A stretch of DNA of 64,000 nt from Ruminococcus sp. Phil11 (GTDB taxonomy: Bacteria; Bacillota; Clostridia; Oscillospirales; Ruminococcaceae): assembly GCA_001940925.1 (NCBI GenBank), contig MSGZ01000036.1, positions 1 through 64,000 of the forward strand. The letters are read 5' to 3'. Made by a program: the position numbers and the translations under genes. Positions 57,531-64,000 of the stretch are shown here, piece after piece. The number at the start of each line of letters is the position of its first letter. The stretch's first letter is position 1. The notes under the pieces are model-generated. The model was not told the origin of the DNA, ran no database searches, and saw only the letters and a program-made list of their open reading frames with translations.

Positions 57531-57551
57531 TGATTGTCCGGTTCCGGAAAG

Positions 57552-58445
57552 CTAAATAAACTGCTGTGCGAGGTACAGCAGATAGATATGCGCAGGATAA
57601 TACACATAGAAGAACCGTTTATGTCCTTTTCCGCGTTCGCCGTTATAGAGCAGGAGCAGCGGCAGTGCCAGAATCATAAAGCACTGGAAATTATACTGCA
57701 GCAATGATTCACGAAGCGGCATTACACCCTCCATGGCCTCAAATCCCAGTACGCTGAAAATATTTCCCGCTATCCCGGCAAGCTGCGGAACGTGTGCGTT
57801 TGTGAACCGGAAGATATGGGCAGGCAATTGCGGCACCGTAATCAGCGTATACAGGATGCAATAAGTCAGATAGCCTGCGGTCAGTTTCTTTTTCGAGCCG
57901 CGCCAGCAGTAAAACAGCGGAATCAGCAGGGTCAGCCAGAGATTGCCTTCTGACATGAAAAGAGATCCGAGCGGCCACATATAGGCTTGCTCCGGCAGAT
58001 GCAGACGAGCCCCGAGTGTTATCTCACAAACAAACCATATCGGAATTGTTGCAAGCTGATACAGAATGAAATTGCGAAACCGTTTTTTCCGTTTCTTCGG
58101 ATCACTTTTGGTGCTGTCCAGAATATCAATGATCCACACGCCGGGCAGGAGCTCCGTAAAAATGTTATTGGACGGAGGGGAAAATGTTTTTCTTGTGAAC
58201 CAGCCGTTCAGAATAAACGGCACAACAACGGACAGAGCAGTCATGAGCAGTGACATTGCATAAAGCCGGAGCAGATACTTTTTGCGGTCATGTGTATGGA
58301 CGGCACTTTCCGCTGCGCAGAAAAAGAAAATCACCGCTGCTATTCTTCCGATATACCGCAAGGGAAGCGGTGCGTTGAGATATGTTGAAAGGTGATCGAG
58401 CGTCATGCAAATGACGGCGATGATTTTCAAACCGGTCGCATTCAT
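57552..58445 (-). CDS. TraX-like polytopic membrane protein
   Basis: 297 aa; the ATG at 58445 is used because AGGAGGTG lies 9 nt upstream. About eight membrane helices. The N-terminus, MNATGLKIIAVICMTLDHLS then LRYIGRIAAVIFFFCAAESA, matches the TraX family, named for F-pilin acetylation and found chromosomally in many Firmicutes where it probably acts as a membrane acyltransferase. It lies 19 bp after the anti-sigma gene and is likely part of that operon. Confidence 0.85.
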   Translation of the reverse strand: MNATGLKIIAVICMTLDHLSTYLNAPLPLRYIGRIAAVIFFFCAAESAVHTHDRKKYLLRLYAMSLLMTALSVVVPFILNGWFTRKTFSPPSNNIFTELLPGVWIIDILDSTKSDPKKRKKRFRNFILYQLATIPIWFVCEITLGARLHLPEQAYMWPLGSLFMSEGNLWLTLLIPLFYCWRGSKKKLTAGYLTYCILYTLITVPQLPAHIFRFTNAHVPQLAGIAGNIFSVLGFEAMEGVMPLRESLLQYNFQCFMILALPLLLLYNGERGKGHKRFFYVYYPAHIYLLYLAQQFI

Positions 58446-58464
58446 GAAGCAGAACACCTCCTGT

Positions 58465-59247
58465 TTACGAATCTGCCGCCGGAATCTTCTCCCCGACGGT
58501 CAGCGTCGCTTTGCCGTCCGGGGAGGCATCCGCTAAGGCTGCAAGGTCGGTCAGCTGATATCCAAAATTGCCGTCTTTACAGCGGATCATAATGACGCTG
58601 CCCGCTGTTGCCGTGCCGTGGATGCTTCTTCTCGGCCAGAGGCTCTTGTGAAAGAAATTCCGTTCGAGCGAAAGATACGGCATCAGCACCGAATAAAATG
58701 CAATATCATCAGCTTTCGCACGATACTGAACCGGCGTGTCCGATTCCGCTGATGTCCACGCATTTGCGCTGTCAACCCGAACCGACAGACAGTCGCATTT
58801 CAGCGTTACGGCGACCTGTTCATACAATGTACCGGCATCGGGTTCCTGCATCGCAGCCTCGGCTTCCTCATAATTATAAAATCGCTTCAGTTTAGGCGAC
58901 GGACGGTCTGCGTTATAATCGACCCAGTATGTCTCAATTTCCATGGTGATCTGATCGGAGCGGAGCTGCGTGCCGACCAGAAAGAACCGGATAAACAAAA
59001 CCGGCAGCATGGCTGCAATGACAACGGCGATCAGCAGCCTGATCCGGCTGCGCTTTCTGACCGTTTTCAGCGGACGGATATCCTCCGGCGCGGCGATCGC
59101 AGGCTGCTGCTGCGCCTGCATTTCCGCAAAGAGCGCGGCGCATTCTTCGCACTGTTCCAGATGTGCGCGGATCTCCGCAGCGGTTTCCTCACCGGTGAGC
59201 TGCTCCGCATAGAGCGGCAGCAGATCCTTTGCAATACAGCATTTCAC
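58465..59247 (-). CDS. Anti-sigma factor with zinc-finger domain
   Basis: 260 aa, ATG overlapping the sigma stop by 4 bp. The N-terminal zf-HC2 motif has the Cys at residues 3-4 (MKCCIAKDLLPLYAEQL) and the H-x3-C-x2-C set in HLEQCEECAALFAEM. A membrane helix at about residues 88-108 precedes an outer domain of about 150 residues without recognised homology. It should hold the cognate ECF sigma factor inactive at the membrane. Confidence 0.88.
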   Translation of the reverse strand: MKCCIAKDLLPLYAEQLTGEETAAEIRAHLEQCEECAALFAEMQAQQQPAIAAPEDIRPLKTVRKRSRIRLLIAVVIAAMLPVLFIRFFLVGTQLRSDQITMEIETYWVDYNADRPSPKLKRFYNYEEAEAAMQEPDAGTLYEQVAVTLKCDCLSVRVDSANAWTSAESDTPVQYRAKADDIAFYSVLMPYLSLERNFFHKSLWPRRSIHGTATAGSVIMIRCKDGNFGYQLTDLAALADASPDGKATLTVGEKIPAADS

Positions 59248-59729
59248 AGGTCATCGTCTCCTTTCAGCTTTTGTCTGGCGCGGTAATAGCTGACACGCGC
59301 CCAGTTTTCGGATTTCCCGAAGATCTCGCCGATCGTGCGGAATGAAAGCCCCGCGGCAGCCCGCAGCAGAATCAGCTCTTTGTCCTGCTCCGGCAGCGCA
59401 TGGAGCTGCTGCAGCACCGCGACGGAGATCGCACGGCTTTCCGCGGATGCGTCCGGCGGGGGAGAAGGGTCAGGCTCGGCGGCGTTTTCCGCAGCAGACG
59501 GGTGATATTTCCGGCGGCGCAGCTCTGCCTTCCAGAGATTCCGCGCAATGCCGCAAAGCCACGTAAATACGCTTGAATCGCCGCGAAATTTCGGCAGCTG
59601 CCGGATCGCCTGATAAAAGGTCTCCTGCGTCAGCTCCTCTGCAGTTTCCGGCTCATTGCAGAGCGTCATCAGATACAGATACAGCTTTTTGCCGTATTCG
59701 CGGTAGTACTGTTCGATGTCAGCGGACAT
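59244..59729 (-). CDS. ECF-type RNA polymerase sigma factor
   Basis: 161 aa, ATG at 59729 with GAGGTGAGCG upstream; a longer reading has no ribosome site. Region 2: IEQYYREYGKKLYLYLMTLC, EELTQETFYQAIRQL and VFTWLCGIARNLWKAELRRR. Region 4: LPEQDKELILLRAAAGLSFRTIGEIFGKSENWARVSYYRARQKLK. The linker is Pro/Ala-rich. Its promoter is of housekeeping type. Confidence 0.93.
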   Translation of the reverse strand: MSADIEQYYREYGKKLYLYLMTLCNEPETAEELTQETFYQAIRQLPKFRGDSSVFTWLCGIARNLWKAELRRRKYHPSAAENAAEPDPSPPPDASAESRAISVAVLQQLHALPEQDKELILLRAAAGLSFRTIGEIFGKSENWARVSYYRARQKLKGDDDL

Positions 59730-59781
59730 GCGCTCACCTCGCTTCCTGTATATTAGTTGCATGAAAAGCCCGTTCGTTACA

Positions 59782-59811
59782 ATCATAGCATAAAATATAT
59801 AGAAACGTCAA
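59782..59811 (-). promoter_or_regulatory. Promoter of the sigma/anti-sigma/TraX operon
   Basis: Minus-strand TTGACG (59806-59811), 18-nt spacer with TGC, TATGAT (59782-59787). Confidence 0.65.
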
Positions 59812-59820
59812 TCCGCCCGA

Positions 59821-59858
59821 AAAAATCCCCTCATCACCTTGCACCGTGATGAGGGGCG
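59821..59858 (-). terminator. Terminator of the right-end leftward gene run
   Basis: Stem CCCCTCATCAC (59827-59837) with 59846-59856, followed on the minus strand by ATTTTTTC. Confidence 0.85.
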
Positions 59859-59861
59859 TGT

Positions 59862-61040
59862 TTATTCCATATCATGTTCTTTCCCGAAGGGCGTACCCGC
59901 AAAGGCACCGGGAATGCTGACCAATTCCTTGATATAGCCCTGCCGCTGCGGGTGGTCGATCAGCTTTTCCTCCTCGTGCGTGCGGGCGATCTCGGCATAC
60001 CGCGGAAGTCTGACATCCGTCAGGCTGCGGCAGCTCTCAAACGCAGCTTCCCCGATCTCCCGCACGGAATCCGGGAGCACGACACGCTGCAGGCCGGAGC
60101 GCGCAAAGGCCGCTCTCGCAATCACGGTGATGCCGTTTGCAAGCACCGCTTCTCTGAGGGAAAAGCAGTAGATGAATACGAGCGGATACACCGCATGCAG
60201 ACTGCCGGGCAGCGAAACGCCTGTCAGGGATGTGCAGGACTGAAACGCGCCGGTTCTGATCTCCTGCAGACCCTCCGGGAACTGGAATGCAGTCAGTGCT
60301 TCACAGTGGGAAAACGCCTCCTCTCCGATGCTTCGCAGGCTGTTCGGGACAGTGACCCGCGCCAGTGCCGTGCAGTCTTTGAATGCACCGTCTCCGATCT
60401 CTGTCAGCCCCTCCGGCAGCACCACGGATGTCAGAGACTTTTTGCCGCAGAACACATTGTACCGGATCTTGGTGACGCCTGCGGGAATGACGACGTCCCC
60501 GCCCCTGCCGTGATAGGCTTTCAGCTCGCCGTTTTTGATCACGAACTCCACGGGCGGCGGTGCAGGGGCTCTGCGGATCTCACAGCCGGGAAGTGTCTGA
60601 CTGCTGACGGCTGTGTGATGAGGAAGTGTGATCTGCCGGAGCGATGTGCAGTTCCGGAATGCATGATCTTCGATCGCTTTCAGCTTCTCCGGCACGGTGC
60701 ATTCCGTCAGACCGGTGCATTCCGCGAAGGTCAGTTCCCGGATCGTGCGCAGCGTTTCCGGCAGCGTGATCCGCGTCAGCTTCTCACAGCCGAGAAATGC
60801 CGCCGAGCCGATTGCCGTCAGATGCTCCGGCAGTCTGACGCTCTGCAGGTTTTTGCAGTATGCAAACGCGCCCTTTCCGATCGCTGCAACGGAATCCGGA
60901 ATGACAACACTTGTCATTGTACCGCAGTGCGCAAACGCACGTTCCCCGATCTTCGTGACGCCCTGCGGGATCTGAACCTCCGCATTCTGTCCGCGGTAGG
61001 CTTTCAGAACATGATCGGCAATACAGAAATCCTCTTGCAT
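59862..61040 (-). CDS. Cytoplasmic BspA-type LRR protein
   Basis: 392 aa, ATG at 61040 with GGAGGTG 5 nt upstream. No signal peptide or membrane segment. LRR_5 units run in two blocks, about residues 25-165 (KIGERAFAHCGTMTSVVIPD, AIGKGAFAYCKNLQSVRLPE) and about 185-350, separated by a short spacer (CEIRRAPAPPPVEFVIKNGE) that restarts with the same HVLKAYRG/ELKAYHGR motif, suggesting an internal duplication. Unlike the secreted LRR proteins here it should stay in the cytoplasm. It follows the PD-(D/E)XK-like gene by 17 bp. Confidence 0.85.
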   Translation of the reverse strand: MQEDFCIADHVLKAYRGQNAEVQIPQGVTKIGERAFAHCGTMTSVVIPDSVAAIGKGAFAYCKNLQSVRLPEHLTAIGSAAFLGCEKLTRITLPETLRTIRELTFAECTGLTECTVPEKLKAIEDHAFRNCTSLRQITLPHHTAVSSQTLPGCEIRRAPAPPPVEFVIKNGELKAYHGRGGDVVIPAGVTKIRYNVFCGKKSLTSVVLPEGLTEIGDGAFKDCTALARVTVPNSLRSIGEEAFSHCEALTAFQFPEGLQEIRTGAFQSCTSLTGVSLPGSLHAVYPLVFIYCFSLREAVLANGITVIARAAFARSGLQRVVLPDSVREIGEAAFESCRSLTDVRLPRYAEIARTHEEEKLIDHPQRQGYIKELVSIPGAFAGTPFGKEHDME

Positions 61041-61057
61041 ATCGGCACCTCCGTTTG

Positions 61058-61555
61058 TCATTTTGTCCATACAATGCCGCCCAGCTTCTGAACAAGCTCC
61101 TCAAAATTTTTCTTGTCAATCTGCAGGGGTGCCACGGAATACGGAATCGGCTTCGTACAAATATTGATCTCCCACTGCTGTTCTCCGTTATGATAATAAA
61201 TCCAGTTGATTCCGTTTGTTGCAATATGGTGCGAAACTTTTGAACGCTGTCCCTGTATCTGACCGGTTTCCCTGACCGATACGCCGGCTGCTTTGACTTC
61301 TATAAGACCGTATACCGTTCCTTTTTTCTGATCCTGAAACACAAAATCATTTGACACAACGGCAATATCGGGAATGCCGCCGTCTGTGCAGAAACGGGCG
61401 TCTTTATTCTTAGGGCTGCTGATGTCAACGACTGACAGTGTTTTACCGTCAACAATTTCATCCAGCAGATTGAAAACTAATATTTCAATGCCGCTTTCAA
61501 ACGGTGCTTTTGTAATACAGTTGTTGATCTTTGCTTCATAATGTTCCCGTGTCAA
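61058..61555 (-). CDS. PD-(D/E)XK nuclease-fold-like protein
   Basis: 165 aa if read from TTG 61555, which lies 8 nt after AGGAG; an ATG at 61561 would leave only 2 nt. The core has the order GIPDIAVVSNDFVFQ, then VYGLIEVKAAG, that is P-D ... E-x-K on adjacent strands, as in PD-(D/E)XK restriction-type folds. Before it, an acidic helix ILVFNLLDEIV could supply the fourth residue. It may be a nuclease or a non-catalytic relative. There is no methylase beside it, so a restriction system is not indicated. Confidence 0.65.
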   Translation of the reverse strand: MTREHYEAKINNCITKAPFESGIEILVFNLLDEIVDGKTLSVVDISSPKNKDARFCTDGGIPDIAVVSNDFVFQDQKKGTVYGLIEVKAAGVSVRETGQIQGQRSKVSHHIATNGINWIYYHNGEQQWEINICTKPIPYSVAPLQIDKKNFEELVQKLGGIVWTK

Positions 61556-61582
61556 TTTCATCACTCCTTTTGTGCAGACCCA

Positions 61583-61927
61583 TTACAGCGTCTCCGCAAA
61601 ATCCTGCAGAATCCCGTTCACTTCCTGCTCATGCGCAAAGTAGTATGCGTCCGCGGCTTCGCAGATCTCGTCCTCCTGCGCTGTTTCGTATGCCGCGGCG
61701 GCGCGTTCCAGATTCTGATACAGATGTGCAGGGAGCACCGCCTGCAGATGCCGCAGCCTTTCCTGAACCGCCGCACGGCCGCCTGTGTTTTCCGTGTTAT
61801 AGAGCCAGCCGCTGTGTCCCTCCCCGTTGACGCCGCTCTCGTAATCGCAGAGCGCTGCGATCTGCGGTGCGGCCTTTTCCAGCGCGCCGGACGCAAACAT
61901 CTCCCAAAGTTTATCGGTATTGCTCAT
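61583..61927 (-). CDS. Hypothetical 114-aa acidic helical protein
   Basis: ATG overlapping the upstream gene stop by 4 bp. Almost entirely helical and acidic (ALEKAAPQIAALCDYESG, YQNLERAAAAYETAQEDEIC). The GHSGWLYNTENTG stretch at about residues 37-49 recalls the DMP19/DUF4375 group, which is often seen among immunity genes, but the match is weak. Confidence 0.65.
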   Translation of the reverse strand: MSNTDKLWEMFASGALEKAAPQIAALCDYESGVNGEGHSGWLYNTENTGGRAAVQERLRHLQAVLPAHLYQNLERAAAAYETAQEDEICEAADAYYFAHEQEVNGILQDFAETL

Positions 61928-62913
61928 GCCTGCACGCGCCTTTCAGGCCGCTTTGCCTCAGTGATCATCAGCAGATACATGAGAACGCCGGACGCAAGGA
62001 TCACCAGAAGATCGACCGGCGCAAGAATCAGCTTCGGGATGCCGGCAAAGAATCCGCCCTCGCCGAAGCGGTAAAGATGCCCGTGCAGCAAAATCATTTC
62101 CCCGATGTACATCAGCAGCGTCACCAGCACGGAGACTGCCGCCGGAATGCGGGTCATGACCGCTTTGCTCCGGTTCAGCAGCAGCGAGCCTGCAAAAATA
62201 CCCGCGGTCAGCCCCATGAGAATGAAGAACGCTGACATCAGCAGGGCGGAAAGTGCCGAGACCTCAATGCTGCCGTCCCGCCAGAATGCAGTAAAGCAGG
62301 CAAGAATACAAAGCCCGAGAAACGCCGCCGCGGAGAACGACTGTAAGATCAGTGCGCGCTTCCGGCTGCGGCCGCCCGTCCGGATGATCTGCGCAAAGCC
62401 GTAAAAGCAGTTCAGCAGCGCGAGGATCAGGATCACGGAGATCAGATAAAAATGCAGCTTGAACGCCGGGTTATACTCCCCCATGAGGATTTCCACGGCG
62501 GAATGCGTTTTGTATTCCGTCACGGTGCTGCCCCAGCCGCCCGGCGGCGAATAGCACATATACATCTGCCAGTCCGCCAGCCTGACGACGGTTTCTTCCG
62601 CCGAAACCACGACGTTCCGCTCGAACCAGAGCTCCGCGCCGAAAAATGCCGCTGCGGAAACAGCCGTCGCGCCGAACACCGCCGCATTTTTCATCAGCCG
62701 GAGCAGCAGCGGCATCAGCAGAATGCCGAGAATGACCGCAAAGGCCAGCGGCGTATAGGGGATGACGTATTTCGGATAGTTTTCCTTGAAAACGGTGCCG
62801 TTCCTGAGCGTGTCGGAGAGCACCCGGGCTCCCATGAACAGCGGGTAGCAGGACAGGATCAGTACGCCTGCCAGCGAGCAGAGCCAGTATGCGGTGAGAT
62901 GCTTCTGTTTCAT
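61924..62913 (-). CDS. Eight-TM membrane protein, unknown
   Basis: 329 aa, ATG at 62913 with AGAAGGTG upstream. About eight helices (for example AYWLCSLAGVLILSCYPLFM, LAFAVILGILLMPLLLRLM, LLVILASGVLMYLLMI) with a large outer loop after helix 3 containing WQMYMCYSPPGGWG. I recognise no family. It overlaps the following small gene by 4 bp, so the two are expressed together. Confidence 0.75.
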   Translation of the reverse strand: MKQKHLTAYWLCSLAGVLILSCYPLFMGARVLSDTLRNGTVFKENYPKYVIPYTPLAFAVILGILLMPLLLRLMKNAAVFGATAVSAAAFFGAELWFERNVVVSAEETVVRLADWQMYMCYSPPGGWGSTVTEYKTHSAVEILMGEYNPAFKLHFYLISVILILALLNCFYGFAQIIRTGGRSRKRALILQSFSAAAFLGLCILACFTAFWRDGSIEVSALSALLMSAFFILMGLTAGIFAGSLLLNRSKAVMTRIPAAVSVLVTLLMYIGEMILLHGHLYRFGEGGFFAGIPKLILAPVDLLVILASGVLMYLLMITEAKRPERRVQA

Positions 62914-62932
62914 GCTGCACCTTCTTTCCGTA

Positions 62933-63265
62933 TCAAACGTCGTAAATGATCTCGTATTCCGCGCCGAGTTCCTGGCAGATGCGGTCATAGCCCTCATATG
63001 CGCGGCGGTCAAACTCGGCTGTCATTTCGGGCGTCCACTGTTCCGGATCGGGCGGGTCGGGCGGATAATCCCAGTTCAGCGAGCGGTCGTGCAGATCGCC
63101 GGTCTCATGCAGAAACGCGATCAGCTCCGCCGAGAGCGGCAGCTTTTCAATGTCCACATGGCTGCACCCGCCGCCGAAGGTCTCCCGCGTGATATCGTCA
63201 TCTGCCCAGAGGCAGTCACCGGCGCAGTCCCATTCGTACCAGTATTTGAATTTGTATTTTGCCAT
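62933..63265 (-). CDS. Hypothetical 110-aa acidic protein, possible immunity protein
   Basis: ATG with AAGGAGAA upstream. Starts MAKYKFKYWYEWDCAGDCLW and contains PPDPPDPEQWTPEMTAEFD. Highly acidic, Trp/Tyr-rich and small, features common to immunity proteins of polymorphic toxins. Its leader is a copy of that of the next gene upstream. Confidence 0.65.
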   Translation of the reverse strand: MAKYKFKYWYEWDCAGDCLWADDDITRETFGGGCSHVDIEKLPLSAELIAFLHETGDLHDRSLNWDYPPDPPDPEQWTPEMTAEFDRRAYEGYDRICQELGAEYEIIYDV

Positions 63266-63272
63266 AAAGCAT

Positions 63273-63312
63273 TCTCCTTGTTGATATGCGGATCACTGTG
63301 ATCCGGCGGTGC
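63273..63312 (-). repeat. Gene-leader repeat R1 (pair of 63911-63945)
   Basis: Minus-strand AGCCCCGCACCGCCGGATCAC then GTGATCCGC, matching AGCCCCGCACCGCTGAATCAC and GTGATGCGG at the R2 copy before the 189-aa gene. The part RATCAC-N-GTGATNC is an inverted repeat. Confidence 0.6.
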
Positions 63313-63321
63313 GGGGCTTTT

Positions 63322-63891
63322 TTATTCTTTCCGGATAACCGTACCGGGAGCCGGTTCTTCGATACCCTGCGAAACATACTTTGAATCGCTGATCTCGATA
63401 AACTGCATCTTCTTTTTATCATAATCCCAATGCTGCACCGGATATTGATTGTTCAGCAGTTTTGTGTACTCACAAATCTCTTCAGACCATTGGGCGGGTG
63501 TCAGCCCGCCTTTTACCAGCCGCAGATAATTTTCAAACCATGCAAGACGAAAATCATGGATTGCATTAAACTGATAGTGACAGTGTTCAATATACATCCA
63601 TTTCCCGTTTTCGGCGTGATCCTGCACATACCGCCATTTAAGCTCATCGGTATGGCGGGAACGGAGTTCTAACTGCTGGGCGATATCTTTCGCAGCCTCT
63701 TTGAAAACCCAGATCCGTAAATCATCATAAGAGTGAAAGGAATATTCTATTGTATCAGGACCTCTGTCTCCCTGACAGTATACATCCAGCCCGCGTATAT
63801 AATAGCCGCTGAAGCAAAACATATTGGATATGATATCAGCAGGAATATCCTTCGGCAGATGCTGTTTGATCCATTCTTCGTATTGTTTCAT
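63322..63891 (-). CDS. Imm63-like immunity protein
   Basis: 189 aa, ATG with AAAGGAGA upstream. Starts MKQYEEWIKQHLPKDIPADI and carries YSFHSYDDLRIWVFKEAAKDIAQQLELRSR (about residues 50-79) and GKWMYIEHCHYQFNAIHDFRLAWFENYLRLV. This arrangement resembles the immunity protein 63 family of polymorphic-toxin systems. No toxin gene is visible, so it would be an orphan or acquired immunity gene. Confidence 0.65.
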   Translation of the reverse strand: MKQYEEWIKQHLPKDIPADIISNMFCFSGYYIRGLDVYCQGDRGPDTIEYSFHSYDDLRIWVFKEAAKDIAQQLELRSRHTDELKWRYVQDHAENGKWMYIEHCHYQFNAIHDFRLAWFENYLRLVKGGLTPAQWSEEICEYTKLLNNQYPVQHWDYDKKKMQFIEISDSKYVSQGIEEPAPGTVIRKE

Positions 63892-63910
63892 AAAGTCTCC
63901 TTTCTGCCTG

Positions 63911-63945
63911 ACCGCATCACCGGTGATTCAGCGGTGCGGGGCTTT
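63911..63945 (-). repeat. Gene-leader repeat R2
   Basis: Second copy of the leader repeat described at 63273-63312, here upstream of the Imm63-like gene. Beyond it, 63946-64000 shows no gene. Confidence 0.55.
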
Positions 63946-64000
63946 TGTTATGCGGACGGATGATATCATCATTCAGATTCGGTTATTCAGGTTTTTGCGG

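Noticed and set aside
1..64000. tRNA, rRNA, transposase, integrase or attachment sites
   Set aside because: I looked for tRNA-like cloverleafs with CCA or GTTCGA arms, rRNA cores and DDE/Tyr/Ser recombinase motifs and found none I could support.

Overview
The window looks like chromosomal DNA of a Gram-positive anaerobe of the Ruminococcus group (Clostridia, Oscillospiraceae). I infer this from the GC-rich Firmicutes-type coding sequence, strong AGGAGG ribosome sites, near-consensus sigma-A promoters, dockerin-bearing secreted proteins (360-aa protein at 6022-7104, M4 protease at 18799-20217), BspA-type leucine-rich-repeat surface proteins, and a FeoABC system with a Cys-rich FeoC. Species cannot be fixed from the sequence alone. 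I see no rRNA, tRNA, CRISPR array, transposase, integrase or phage structural gene.

Layout. 1-9.7 kb: a truncated LRR surface protein, a DUF4230 membrane protein, a ParA/MinD-like ATPase, a dockerin protein, a MATE exporter behind a long leader, and a small secreted protein. 9.7-12.9 kb: a tandem promoter-carrying repeat, then a glycosyltransferase/DUF6020 membrane protein pair. 13-20.2 kb: an LRR-transglutaminase protein, a secreted parallel-beta-type protein, a degenerate GGDEF membrane protein and a dockerin-tagged M4 metalloprotease. 20.3-31.6 kb: a metal-homeostasis island with an AraC-type regulator, DUF6110 plus P1B-type ATPase, TetR plus MacB/FtsX-like ABC exporter, HMA-FeoA-FeoB-FeoC, and an LCM/TcmP-type methyltransferase. 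Five copies of a GTTAG-N6-CTAAC-like box are scattered through it. 31.7-42.5 kb: an MFS sugar-type transporter, an SNF2 helicase, a collapsed ABC/two-component module with two gene remnants, an LRR protein with a 30-aa peptide gene, a UPF0178 operon and guaA.

42.5-47.6 kb: a possible small RNA, then two related cassettes around an XRE repressor that share an operator region and an identical 27-nt terminator, a flavodoxin-like/zinc-ribbon protein, and an ECF sigma/membrane partner pair. 47.7-55.3 kb: a MoxR-DUF58-transglutaminase operon, an alpha/beta hydrolase and coaBC. 55.4-59.8 kb: an OmpR-type two-component system, a TraX-like membrane protein and a second ECF sigma/anti-sigma pair. 59.8-64 kb: a leftward run of small genes (LRR protein, PD-(D/E)XK-like protein, an 8-TM protein, an Imm63-like protein) whose two outermost members carry duplicated leaders, as in an immunity-gene array.

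The most notable observations are the shared box across the metal island, the duplicated XRE cassette, the doubly deleted ABC/histidine kinase locus, and the immunity-like array at the right end. Homology calls come from reading motifs, not from searches, so family names are firm only where signature motifs are cited.
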